Shown: positions 1 through 8,500 of the stretch, in pieces
How the letters are laid out: each line of letters starts with the position of its first letter
How positions within the stretch are numbered: the stretch's first letter is position 1
Assembly: GCA_037200005.1 (NCBI GenBank)
Contig: JBBCGY010000002.1
Span: forward strand, 366,001-430,000
DNA: 64,000 nt
Reading direction: 5' to 3'
Source of the DNA: Alphaproteobacteria bacterium
GTDB lineage: Bacteria; Pseudomonadota; Alphaproteobacteria; UBA9219; RFNS01
The notes under the pieces: generated by a model
The model's input: the letters and a program-made list of their open reading frames with translations, nothing else
What the model was told of the DNA's origin: nothing
Database searches by the model: none
Translations under genes and position numbers: made by a program

Positions 1-1
1 A

Positions 2-208
2 GTCACCAAGCATGCAGAGCTGACCAAGTCGGTTTTTGACCGGGCGATCGGCAATGCCAAGGAAATCACCGAATTGATGACCAAGGTCAATTACGAAGCC
101 CTTGAGGTCATCAGCAATCGCGTCGGTGAAGGCCTGGAAGAGCTGCGCGGCATCATGAAGAGCGGCAGCACCGCCGTTGCCAAGTCGGCACGCGCCAAAG
201 GCGAATAA
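2..208 (+). CDS. Phasin family protein, C-terminal end (5' truncated by window)
   Basis: An open frame enters at the left edge (codons begin at base 2) and stops at TAA 206-208, giving 68 residues. The segment is helical and amphipathic, with the composition of a phasin C-terminus: it contains ELTKSVFDRAIGNAKEI and a repeated NYEALEVISNRVGEGLEEL pattern, and ends in a basic Ala/Lys tail. Phasins coat polyhydroxyalkanoate granules. A 3-hydroxybutyrate dehydrogenase at 36.2 kb fits a polyhydroxybutyrate-using cell. The N-terminal half is outside the window, so the family call rests on partial sequence. Confidence 0.65.
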   Translation, partial: VTKHAELTKSVFDRAIGNAKEITELMTKVNYEALEVISNRVGEGLEELRGIMKSGSTAVAKSARAKGE

Positions 209-221
209 CGGCTTTATCCTT

Positions 222-1541
222 CTAGACCGGCAACCATAAATTCGCCCTGAGTCCGCCCAGCGGGCTTTTCGACAACATGACGTCGCCGCCATGCAGGCGG
301 GCGATATCGCGGGCGATGGTCAGACCAAGGCCGACGCTTCCTGATGTCGTGTCGCGGGCTTCGTCGAGCCGGACGAAGGGGCGGAATACGTCTTCCCGCT
401 GCTCGGTCGGAATGCCGGGGCCGTCGTCATCCACATAGACATTCACGATCCTGTCCGACTGCGTCGCCGTCACCACGGCCTGCGTGCCATAGCGCGCGGC
501 GTTGTTGACCAGATTGGCGAGGCAGCGCTTCATCGCCTGCCGCCGCATGGGGAGCAGGATGGGCCGGTCGGCCTGCAGCGTCACCGTGGGGTTGAGCCTG
601 CGCGCTCCCGCCACGACTTCCTGCAGCAGCGGGATAAGCTCCACATGCTCCACCGCTTCGCCTTCCTCGCCGCGCGCGAAAGCGAGATAGGCTTCGACCA
701 TCGACTCCATCTCGGCGATGTCCATTTTCAGCTCGATGCTGGCCGCGTTTTCCGGCATCAGCGCCAATTGCAGTTTCATGCGGGTGAGGGGGGTGCGTAG
801 ATCATGCGATACCCCCGCCAGCATCGTCGTGCGTTGGGTGATCTGGCGGCGCAGCCGGTCGCGCATGACCAGCAGCGCTGTGGCAGCCTGGCGCACCTCG
901 ATTGCGCCCTCGGGCTTGAATCCCGATACGTCGCGGCCCTTGCCGAATTCTCCGGCAGCCGAAGCCAGCCGCCGGATCGGGCGTATCTGGTTGCGCATGA
1001 ATACGAGCGCGATGACCGACAGCAGGATGGACGAGCCGATCATCCAGCCGATGAAGATTTCCGTGGTCGGCGTATAGATGCGGCTCTCGGGCGACCGGAT
1101 CGCCAGCACGCCGTCCGGTAGCGCGACATCGATGCCGATTTGCTCCGGCCCCGCCTTCATTTTTACCCGGTAGGGATATTGCAGGCGGTCGTCGAGGGCG
1201 CGCTCCAGATAAACCCGCACCGGCCCCGACCATTCCGGGCCTTTCTCCGGCAGTTTTTTGCCCGGCAGAAACTCGATGGATAAATCCATGTGCCGCTGAA
1301 CGCGTTCGGCGAGCTTTTTCACGCGGGCCGGGCTGTGATCGGCTTGCACGATTTCCGTCACTATGCCGACATCGCCCGCGAGGGCATAGCTGAGTCGGTG
1401 GGTCATCGTCGACCAGTGCCGGTCGAAGAAAACGAATAATGCCAAGGATTGCGCCAGGATGACCGGCGTCACGATAATGACGAGCGTGCGCGCGAACAGC
1501 GTGCGCGGCATCATCCGTTTCAGCAGCTTCGCCCCGATCAT
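222..1541 (-). CDS. EnvZ-like sensor histidine kinase
   Basis: The product is 439 residues with the EnvZ-type layout. A membrane segment (about 20-41) is followed by a periplasmic loop of about 120 residues, a second membrane segment (about 161-182), a HAMP linker and a HisKA domain with the phospho-acceptor His246 in VSHDLRTPLTRMKL. The ATPase domain shows the N-box LANLVNNAARYG, the G1 box DDDGPGIP and the G2 box GLGLTIA. It should sense an envelope signal and phosphorylate the response regulator encoded just upstream. The start codon overlaps the regulator's stop by 4 bases (ATGA), so the two are co-transcribed and translationally coupled. All catalytic residues are present; the signal is unknown. 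Confidence 0.93.
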   Translation of the reverse strand: MIGAKLLKRMMPRTLFARTLVIIVTPVILAQSLALFVFFDRHWSTMTHRLSYALAGDVGIVTEIVQADHSPARVKKLAERVQRHMDLSIEFLPGKKLPEKGPEWSGPVRVYLERALDDRLQYPYRVKMKAGPEQIGIDVALPDGVLAIRSPESRIYTPTTEIFIGWMIGSSILLSVIALVFMRNQIRPIRRLASAAGEFGKGRDVSGFKPEGAIEVRQAATALLVMRDRLRRQITQRTTMLAGVSHDLRTPLTRMKLQLALMPENAASIELKMDIAEMESMVEAYLAFARGEEGEAVEHVELIPLLQEVVAGARRLNPTVTLQADRPILLPMRRQAMKRCLANLVNNAARYGTQAVVTATQSDRIVNVYVDDDGPGIPTEQREDVFRPFVRLDEARDTTSGSVGLGLTIARDIARLHGGDVMLSKSPLGGLRANLWLPV

Positions 1542-2275
1542 GCGCCACCGTCCGGAATCAACATATAGCCCTCGCCGCGCACGGTGACGATATACCGGGG
1601 CGCCTTGGCGTCGCCTTCGATCTTGCGGCGCAGGCGGGTGATCTGCACGTCGATGGTGCGGTCGTTCACGGTGGTCTTGCTGCGTTCCGCCAGCTGTTCG
1701 CGGCTGATCGCGATGCCCGGCTCCGCCGCCATGATGCGCAGCAGGCTGGCTTCCATTTCGGTGAGGCGCACGAATTCATTGTCGGTGCGAAGCTCGTCCC
1801 GCGAACTGTCGAATCGCCATTTGCCCAGGCGGATTTCCGGAGCATTTTCGCGTGCCGCGGGCTTCGGCACCCGCCGCAGGATCGCATGGATGCGCAGCAG
1901 CAGTTCGCGGGGCTCGAAGGGCTTGCCGAGATAATCGTCGGCGCCGACCTCGAAGCCGGTGATCCGGTCGCTCGGCTCGCCGCGCGCCGTCAGCAGCAGG
2001 ATCGGTAGGGCGCGGGCCGGGTCTTCCCGGCCGCGCAGATGCTTCGCCAGATCGAGGCCGCTTTCGCCCGGCATCATGACGTCGAGGATCATCAGGTCGA
2101 AAGCCAGCAGTTCCAGCATCGACCGCGCTTCGGCGGCATGGGCGGCGGTCGTCACGACGAATTCATGGTCGGCCAGATAGCGGCGCAGCAATTCGCGCAG
2201 GCGGATATCGTCATCCACCACCAGGATATGCGGCATTTGCCCAAGCGGCTGTTTGGCGGCGAGAGAGGGTTCCAT
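1538..2275 (-). CDS. OmpR-family response regulator
   Basis: The product is 245 residues. An N-terminal receiver domain (about 15-130) has the acidic pair in VVDDDIR, the phospho-accepting Asp65 in LMILDVMMPG and the conserved LLTARGE and KPFEPREL motifs. A C-terminal OmpR/PhoB winged helix (about 148-240) includes RLTEMEASLL, TVNDRTIDVQITRLRRKIE and VRGEGYML. It is the cognate partner of the kinase at 222-1541 and is first in the pair. The start is the most upstream ATG; a start at residue 14 (MPHILVV) is possible because the first 13 residues lie outside the receiver fold. The target genes cannot be deduced. Confidence 0.93.
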   Translation of the reverse strand: MEPSLAAKQPLGQMPHILVVDDDIRLRELLRRYLADHEFVVTTAAHAAEARSMLELLAFDLMILDVMMPGESGLDLAKHLRGREDPARALPILLLTARGEPSDRITGFEVGADDYLGKPFEPRELLLRIHAILRRVPKPAARENAPEIRLGKWRFDSSRDELRTDNEFVRLTEMEASLLRIMAAEPGIAISREQLAERSKTTVNDRTIDVQITRLRRKIEGDAKAPRYIVTVRGEGYMLIPDGGA

Positions 2276-2360
2276 GGCTTATTCTTAACAAGATCGTCGC
2301 CGGGACGCAAAAAACCTTGAGCCTTGCCCCTGTAATCGGGTAAAAGAGCCATTCGGTAGC

Positions 2361-2435
2361 GGGTGCGTAGCTCAGCGGGAGAGCATTACCTTCACACGGT
2401 AGGGGTCACAGGTTCAATCCCTGTCGCACCCACCA
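2361..2435 (+). tRNA. tRNA-Val(CAC)
   Basis: A complete cloverleaf of 75 bases includes an encoded CCA. The acceptor arms GGGTGCG/CGCACCC pair fully, the T-arm holds GGTTCAATCC, and the anticodon loop TTCACAC gives anticodon CAC (valine, GTG codons). It is followed immediately by the two-hairpin repeat at 2437-2523. Confidence 0.96.
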
Positions 2436-2436
2436 C

Positions 2437-2523
2437 CGGTTTTTCTTAGCGAGCGCAGCGAGCTTAGAAAAACCGAGTGTCCGCCATAGCTCCGCGTAGC
2501 AGAGCGACGGCGGACTGGCTGCC
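2437..2523 (+). repeat. Post-tRNA two-hairpin repeat, copy A
   Basis: The element starts one base after the CCA of tRNA-Val. Hairpin 1 has arms CGGTTTTTCT (2437-2446) and AGAAAAACCG (2466-2475) around a GAGCGCAGCGAG-type loop. Hairpin 2 has outer arms GTCCGCC (2479-2485) and GGCGGAC (2509-2515) and an inner GCTC/GAGC stem. It ends in TGGCTGCC. Related copies follow tRNA-Ala (19587) and tRNA-Pro(TGG) (59017). It may act in termination, 3' processing or as a mobile repeat; the sequence alone does not say which. Confidence 0.75.
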
Positions 2524-2593
2524 TGAATGCACCCTTTCGCCGTCCCGATCTTTTCTAGTAGTCACCCCACCTGATTTCCGGCAAGGTCATCCC

Positions 2594-3508
2594 ATGAAAC
2601 ATCTGTCATTGGCGTTTTTCGCTGTCGCGCTTGCCGTCTTAGGCTTCTCTAGCCCGGTTGTTGCGGCTAATCCCGCAAGCCGTTTCGTCGAAGTCAACGG
2701 CGTCCGGTTGCATTACCTGATCGAAGGCAAGGGCGACCCGGTCGTGCTTTTGCATGGCTATGCGGAAACGAGCCATATGTGGCTGCCGCTTATGGCGGAA
2801 CTTGCCAAGACCCATACGGTCATTGCCCCGGATTTGCGCGGCGCGGGCCAGTCTTCCGCCCCGCCCGACGGATATACGAAAGCCGCGATGGCGCAGGATA
2901 TTCACGCCCTCGTCCAGAAGCTGGGCTACGACCATATCGGCATTGTCGGACATGATATCGGGTTGATGGTTGCCTATGCTTACGCCGCGCAATATCGCAC
3001 CGAAGTCGATCGCATTGCGCTCATGGATGCATTCCTGCCGGGCATAGGCGACTGGAAGAATGTATGGCTGATGCGCGATCTTTGGCATTTCCATTTTTAC
3101 GGCAAGACGCCGCTGGCGCTCGTGAAGGGCCGCGAACGCATTTATTTCGAGCATTTCTGGAACGATTTCGCCGCCGATCCGGCTCATTCGGTGCCCGAAG
3201 CCGACCGCGTATTTTACGCCAAAGCTTATGCGCAGCCCAATCACATGCGCGCGGGATTCGAATATTTCCGCGCTTTCCAGCAGGATGCCGACGACTTTGC
3301 CCGTTTTGCCGAAACCCCTTTGTCGGCGCCGATGCTTGTGCTGACCGGAGAAAAGGCTTCGGGAACGTTCCTGATCGAACAGGCGAAGCTTGTCGACACG
3401 AATGTCGATGGCGTGGTCATTCCCAATTCCGGCCATTGGCTGATGGAAGAAGTGCCGGGCCAGGTCATTCCCCGGCTCGTGGCATTCTTTAGCCGATCCA
3501 AAGGCTAG
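2594..3508 (+). CDS. Secreted alpha/beta hydrolase, epoxide-hydrolase-like
   Basis: Read from the ATG at 2594 the product is 304 residues and begins with a cleavable signal peptide (hydrophobic core about 4-20, ending in PVVAA). The frame is open 39 codons further upstream, but that part overlaps the post-tRNA repeat and would destroy the signal peptide. The fold is shown by the oxyanion motif HGYAETSHMW (about 54-63), the nucleophile elbow VGHDIG with Asp121 and a late catalytic His in NSGHWLMEE. An Asp nucleophile in a GHDxG elbow is typical of epoxide hydrolases and haloalkane or fluoroacetate dehalogenases rather than esterases. The substrate is unknown and export suggests a periplasmic one. 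Confidence 0.85.
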   Translation: MKHLSLAFFAVALAVLGFSSPVVAANPASRFVEVNGVRLHYLIEGKGDPVVLLHGYAETSHMWLPLMAELAKTHTVIAPDLRGAGQSSAPPDGYTKAAMAQDIHALVQKLGYDHIGIVGHDIGLMVAYAYAAQYRTEVDRIALMDAFLPGIGDWKNVWLMRDLWHFHFYGKTPLALVKGRERIYFEHFWNDFAADPAHSVPEADRVFYAKAYAQPNHMRAGFEYFRAFQQDADDFARFAETPLSAPMLVLTGEKASGTFLIEQAKLVDTNVDGVVIPNSGHWLMEEVPGQVIPRLVAFFSRSKG

Positions 3509-3550
3509 GGCCGGCTAGCCGCGCGCCTCTTCTAGAACGCGGAAACGATC

Positions 3551-4777
3551 CTACCGACCCGCCGCCGCGAACTGACGTCCGCCGCTGCCTTCCGGCCTGC
3601 CGCCCCGGCTTTTGCCGCCGAAGGAGCGTCCGCGCTTATGCCGGTTCTGTCCGCCATTAGGCTTGCTGCCTGGTTTGCGCGGAACCGGGATCGTCTTGTG
3701 GGGATTCATCAGGTTATGAATCGCCGCCCATTTCGCTTGATCGTCCGGCGTCACGAGATTGATCGCGGAACCTTCGGCTCCGGCGCGTCCCGTCCGCCCG
3801 ATGCGGTGAATGTAATCTTCCGGGCATTGGGGAAGATCGTAATTGATGACATGCTCGATATGCGGAATGTCGAGTCCGCGCGCCGCCACGTCGGTAGCCA
3901 CGAGAATGCGGTATTTCTTGTCGCGGAAATTCTGGATTACCTTGTCGCGCTTGTTCTGCTGCAGATTGCCGTGAATCGCGTCGGCCTTGTAATCGGCGCT
4001 GTTCAGCTTTTCGGCGAGGCGCTTGCTGCCATGCTTGGTCTTGACGAAAACGATGATCGAGCCGGAACGCTGGTCGAGTTCCTGCAACAGCCGCTGGTGC
4101 TTTTCGATGACGGTGGTCTGGATCATCTCCTGCTTGATGCGGGCCGTGGGCTTGATCGTCGAGCCGATGGCGATGCGTTCCGGATCGCGCAGATATTTGG
4201 CGGAAAGCCGCACGATATCCGCGGGCATGGTCGCCGAGAACATGAGCGTCTGCCGATCCTTGGGCAGGTTCTGCACGATCCTGTCGATCTGCACGCCGAA
4301 GCCCATGTCGAGCATGCGGTCGGTTTCGTCCAGGATGAGGAATTTCGTATTGTTGAGCTTGAGCGTGCCGCGCTGCAAATGGTCGTTGACCCGTCCCGGC
4401 GTACCGACGACGATTTGCGGCCGCTGCGTCAATTGCTGGAATTGCTTGGGCAGGGATTCGCCGCCGATCAGCAGCGCGGTCTTGATCTCCTGAATCGGGA
4501 TCAATTGCTGCAAGGTAGCGCGGACTTGCGTCGCCAGTTCGCGCGTCGGGGTCAGAACCAGCACGAAAGCTTGCGGGTTTTCCATGAGTTTGGCCATCAC
4601 GGGAATGCCGAACGCGCCGGTCTTGCCGGTGCCGGTTTCCGCCGAACCGAGAATGTCGCGCCCCGCAAGCACGAGCGGGATCGCCTGCGCCTGAATCGGG
4701 GTCGGAGTCGTGAACTGCATGCGGGCGAGGGCCTGCAGCAATTTAGCCGGAAGGCCAAAAGTCGTAAAATCTGTCAT
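3551..4777 (-). CDS. rhlE: DEAD-box ATP-dependent RNA helicase, RhlE-type
   Basis: The product is 408 residues from the ATG at 4777, where the Q-motif region FTTFGLPAKLLQAL begins; an upstream in-frame ATG would add 15 unrelated residues. Motif I is AETGTGKT, Ia is PTRELA, III is SAT and VI is HRIGRTGRAG. The C-terminus is a basic Gly/Arg-rich tail suited to binding RNA. Motif II reads DETD instead of the usual DEAD. It lies downstream of, and on the same strand as, the cold-shock gene, with a structured segment (4838-4930) between them. This suggests a role in unwinding RNA during cold or ribosome stress. Confidence 0.9.
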   Translation of the reverse strand: MTDFTTFGLPAKLLQALARMQFTTPTPIQAQAIPLVLAGRDILGSAETGTGKTGAFGIPVMAKLMENPQAFVLVLTPTRELATQVRATLQQLIPIQEIKTALLIGGESLPKQFQQLTQRPQIVVGTPGRVNDHLQRGTLKLNNTKFLILDETDRMLDMGFGVQIDRIVQNLPKDRQTLMFSATMPADIVRLSAKYLRDPERIAIGSTIKPTARIKQEMIQTTVIEKHQRLLQELDQRSGSIIVFVKTKHGSKRLAEKLNSADYKADAIHGNLQQNKRDKVIQNFRDKKYRILVATDVAARGLDIPHIEHVINYDLPQCPEDYIHRIGRTGRAGAEGSAINLVTPDDQAKWAAIHNLMNPHKTIPVPRKPGSKPNGGQNRHKRGRSFGGKSRGGRPEGSGGRQFAAAGR

Positions 4778-4837
4778 GTCATGTCTCCGCTCTAGCGGGT
4801 GCATATGACCGGCCAGATACAAAAAGGTTAAGTTGTG

Positions 4838-4930
4838 CTATCGCCGTTCAAGATCGGCAGGCCACGCCCGGCAACTTCAGCCCGTAAGGGCCGCGAGTCG
4901 CCAAGCGGCCTGCCTACTTGTCCGCGATAG
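4838..4930. ncRNA. Candidate structured RNA or structured leader between csp and rhlE
   Basis: About 93 bases fold into one long, tiered hairpin on either strand. The pairs, outside to inside, are CTATCGC (4838-4844)/GCGATAG (4924-4930), CAAG (4849-4852)/CTTG (4917-4920), GGCAGGCC (4856-4863)/GGCCTGCC (4907-4914), GGC-ACT (4870-4876)/AGT-GCC (4896-4902) with one mismatch, and GCCC/GGGC (4880-4891) closed by GTAA. On the plus strand that closing loop is a GNRA tetraloop, which slightly favours a plus-strand RNA. On the minus strand the element is in the rhlE leader, about 60 bases before its start. I do not recognise the family. Confidence 0.5.
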
Positions 4931-4960
4931 TTATAGTTATATGTATGTCTTAAGCGGCTT

Positions 4961-5173
4961 TTAGGCAGCGTCGACGAGCTTCAAGTCGCCCGCTGATGTC
5001 TTGCCCTTGCTGCTGGTCAGCTCGTAGCTGACTGCCTGGCCTTCTTTAAGGTCGCGCAGTCCCGCGGCTTCAACGGCGCTGATATGAACGAATACGTCCG
5101 AACCGCCCGCGTCGGGTTGAATGAAGCCGAAACCCTTGGTGGCGTTGAACCACTTTACTTTACCGGTAGCCAT
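4961..5173 (-). CDS. cspA: CspA-family cold-shock protein
   Basis: The product is a 70-residue single cold-shock domain starting at the ATG at 5173 ([17 protein letters not shown]). It has RNP1 (KGFGFI) and RNP2 (VFVHIS) and the usual [12 protein letters not shown] strand. An in-frame ATG 13 codons upstream would add a non-conserved leader and is not preferred. Members bind single-stranded RNA and DNA and act as RNA chaperones. It sits upstream of rhlE on the same strand, which pairs an RNA chaperone with an RNA helicase. Confidence 0.93.
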   Translation of the reverse strand: MATGKVKWFNATKGFGFIQPDAGGSDVFVHISAVEAAGLRDLKEGQAVSYELTSSKGKTSAGDLKLVDAA

Positions 5174-5553
5174 GTTTTTAGTCCTTGTGTTTGTCGTTGA
5201 TTTCCCTGCCACCTGGCAGGGCTATGAGCATAGCGATGGGGCTGGGCCTTTCGGACCAGTCCCAATTAAACTCTTTGACAAACGCAGGGAAAAACGGCTG
5301 GAAGCCACTTTATACGGTATCAAGGCAGTGACGCCTGGATACGAATGCTGGTTAACAGCACAAAGCAGAAGCGCAGAGTTACATCTAGACTTGACGGGAA
5401 TGTATAATGATTATCTCGGATAATGCAACTTAATAATGATGTTCTTTTGATTTCTCAATTGGATATACGTCAACTCGACAAGTCCGTTGACCTTATATTG
5501 TTCCGCTGCCAGACTTCGATCGTGATATTTCCATTAATTAAAGCGTTAGATAT
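5174..5553. other. Intergenic region between divergent csp and giant sigma gene
   Basis: These 380 bases separate the divergent cold-shock gene (minus) and sigma-repeat gene (plus) and must hold both promoters. The right half is AT-rich. The part next to csp is long enough for an extended csp leader, as is common for cold-shock mRNAs. A plus-strand open frame from 5121 overlaps csp and shows no recognisable protein. I see no clear promoter box or repeat. Confidence 0.5.
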
Positions 5554-8500
5554 ATGGCTGGACGATCGTTTTACAGTCCCCGACGTTTTTCCGCCCGCAT
5601 AGCGCCGGACGTCGAAATTCTGTCCCGCGCGGAAGAGTTCAGGCTGGGCGAGCGCATGGAGAATGGGCGCAAGAAAATCGTCGTCGCGCTGCTGGAAATT
5701 CCTTCCCCTTTTGAAACGATCCGGGCGGCCTATGATGCCGCCGCGGGCCAATCCCCCTCCGCGGTTTTTGTGCAAGACGGCATGGATGAGAAAAGCGCCG
5801 ATCCCGCCAATGAAGGCGAGGCGGATGCCGAAAGGCCCATGCAAAATAATGGGCAGCCGGAGAATATCGATATTGGCGTATTCCGCCGCATTGCCGAATT
5901 GATGGGCCATCATGCCCGGGATTTGAATCGGCGTCTCGAAGCCGGAGCCGGCGGAAAATTTCCGGATGAAACGGAAGAAAAAAAATTCCAGGAAAGAAAA
6001 TCCGAAATCGTCGATTTGGTGAATGACGCAAGGCCGCCGGATTTATGGCTCGGGAACCTCGTCATGCGGCTTGCCGAGACGAAAGCCGGAGAGCCGCTTC
6101 ATGTGCAGCATGCCATCGGCGAGGCGCAGGAGGGAGCGCGCGATCTGCGCAAGGCGCAAGAAGAACTGGTCGAGGCCAATATGCGCCTGGTTGTTTCATG
6201 GGCTCTCAAGCGCGTCGGAAGGAGCCGCCTGGAGCTGGAGGATCTGGTTCAAGAAGGTAATATGGGCTTGATGAAGGCCGCCGGGAAGTTCGATCACCGG
6301 CTCGGCACTAAATTCAGCACCTATGCCACATGGTGGCTGCGCCAAAATATGGGTCGTGCGGATATCGAGCAGGGGCATATGATACGCACGCCCGTTCATC
6401 TGTTTGAATCGGCGCGCCAGGTTAACCGTGCCGCCTCACAGTTGCGGGAAGAATTCGGTCGCGAAGCGACTCCGGAAGAACTGGCGATGAAAACCGGAGC
6501 GTCGCTTAAAAAGATCGAGACGGTTCTTAACCTCGCCAAGGATCCCATCAGTCTCGAAACGCCGACGGGAACAGATCAAGATAAGCGCTTAGGCGATTCG
6601 GTCGTGGATCAAACCACCCCCACACCTTCGCAACATGTTATCAGTACCGAACTGAAAGAACGCCTTGCGGCGGCGCTTATTTCACTTACCTCGAAGGAAG
6701 AGCGCGTGCTTCGCATGCGATTTGGGATGGGCCCGGACGATGACGACGAAATGACTTTGCAGGAGGTCGGCGACAAATTTGACCTTACCCGCGAGCGAAT
6801 TCGTCAGATCGAGGCCAAAGCCCTCAGAAAATTGAGGGAGCAGGCAAAAGCCCTTGGGTTGAAGGATTATGAGGAAACCAGGCCCAGTGAATCCATAACA
6901 AAAACCCGCGAGTCCACGAAAATCTTGCAGGACACGCCGTTTTTCGCCAACGAGGTGCCAGAGCTTCTTGAGGCGCTTGCAAAGAAAGAAATCGATACTA
7001 AGCCTAAGCTTGCCAATGCATTGCTCAAAAGTGGGTTTATTAAAGACATTATGATCGCCCATGGGGCGATTTATACCATGTCTAATGGGAAGGTTCTCAA
7101 TCAACACACTGGTTCGCTTTTTGCCGTCGCCCGGCACGTCGCCGCCATTGCCGAAATGCCCGTCGAAGCCGCCTATGCGCGGCAAATCGCAGCGTTTAAA
7201 CAGGCTCAAGACAATAAAGCCGTAGGACGGCAAAAAGAAATCGCCGCCGATGTCGATCTCAATACGCTTCCTTTCTTTACCGAGAAAGTGCCGGAAGTTC
7301 TGGATGGCCTTGCGCGGCAGGGCATTCTTACGTCTCACGCATTGGCCGAAAAACTCACGGGGCATCAAAATATCTCATTGCCGGCCGCGCATGCCTCGAT
7401 AGAGCGATTTGCGGCGGGCCGAATTTACCAAGCGAAAAAATCGCGATTAACATCGACGGCATCGGCAATCATTACAATTGCTGGCATTGATCCGAACACC
7501 GTTCTTGCCCGTTTGAAGGATGAGCCGGAACCCATCGCTTTGCCGGAGGCCGCGCCGGGGAAGAATAAAACCGGCAACGCGCCGAAGCCCTTCCGCATGC
7601 ATGTCTCGAAACCTGCCGATCCCGGCGCTTTCGTGCCGTCGGCCGATGATTTCGAGCAGGCCATAGCCATGCGCGCGCAAACCCAAGCGGCGCGCGCCGA
7701 GGCCAGAGCGCAAGCCGAGGCGGCCCGTAAAGAGGCCAAAGTCCGAGAGAAGGCCGCGCGCAAGGAGGCCAGAAATTCTTCCGGCACCGCGCAAAAACGC
7801 GGGCGGCAGGGGCATAGCGCCCCCCTCCAGAGCGCAGTTTTCTTCAGAGACAAACAGGAACTTCTCGCCGCGCTGAAGGCGAAGGGGATTGATACCCGGC
7901 CTAAACTTGTTGAAACCATGGTTGCTGCCGGATTTTATAAAAACGCAAAGAGCGCCGCCGTCAATATTCATAGAATGCTGCAAGATGAGATTGTCAGTAC
8001 GAGGACGTCTCCCGTAAATCTTATCGCCGCGCATATCGCCGAGATTGCGGGAATTCCGGTGGAAACGGCTTACGCGAAACAAATCGCGGCCTATGAAACC
8101 AGAATTATAAAATTGACCAATAATAATCCTCGGCGCGCGCATAAGACCCGGCATCAAGACCGTCCGCTGCAGGCCATGCCCTTTTTCAGCGAGAACCCCG
8201 AGCTTTGCAACGCGCTCACGGAGCGCGGCATCGAAATGGATTCTCAACTCGCCAGAATCCTCGGTGGCATGACGCCACAGGGGACGATTTACGACGCTAG
8301 TGCCGCTCTTCGCGGTTTGTACGAAAATGGGCCTCTCCGCAGAAAAAATAAGGCCGCGCGCGCGCATGTCAGTGTCGTTGCGGCGCGCGTTGCCGAGATT
8401 GCCGGAATGCCTGTCGAAGCCGCCTATGCGCGGCAAATCGCCGCATTCAAGGCCATCAAGGGCAACCAGCCGACGATCATTGGCGCTAAAGAGCGCCCAT

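Noticed and set aside
5121..5423. 100-residue plus-strand frame over the csp start
   Set aside because: Its first third is antisense to the cold-shock gene and the rest has no family features; no ribosome site.
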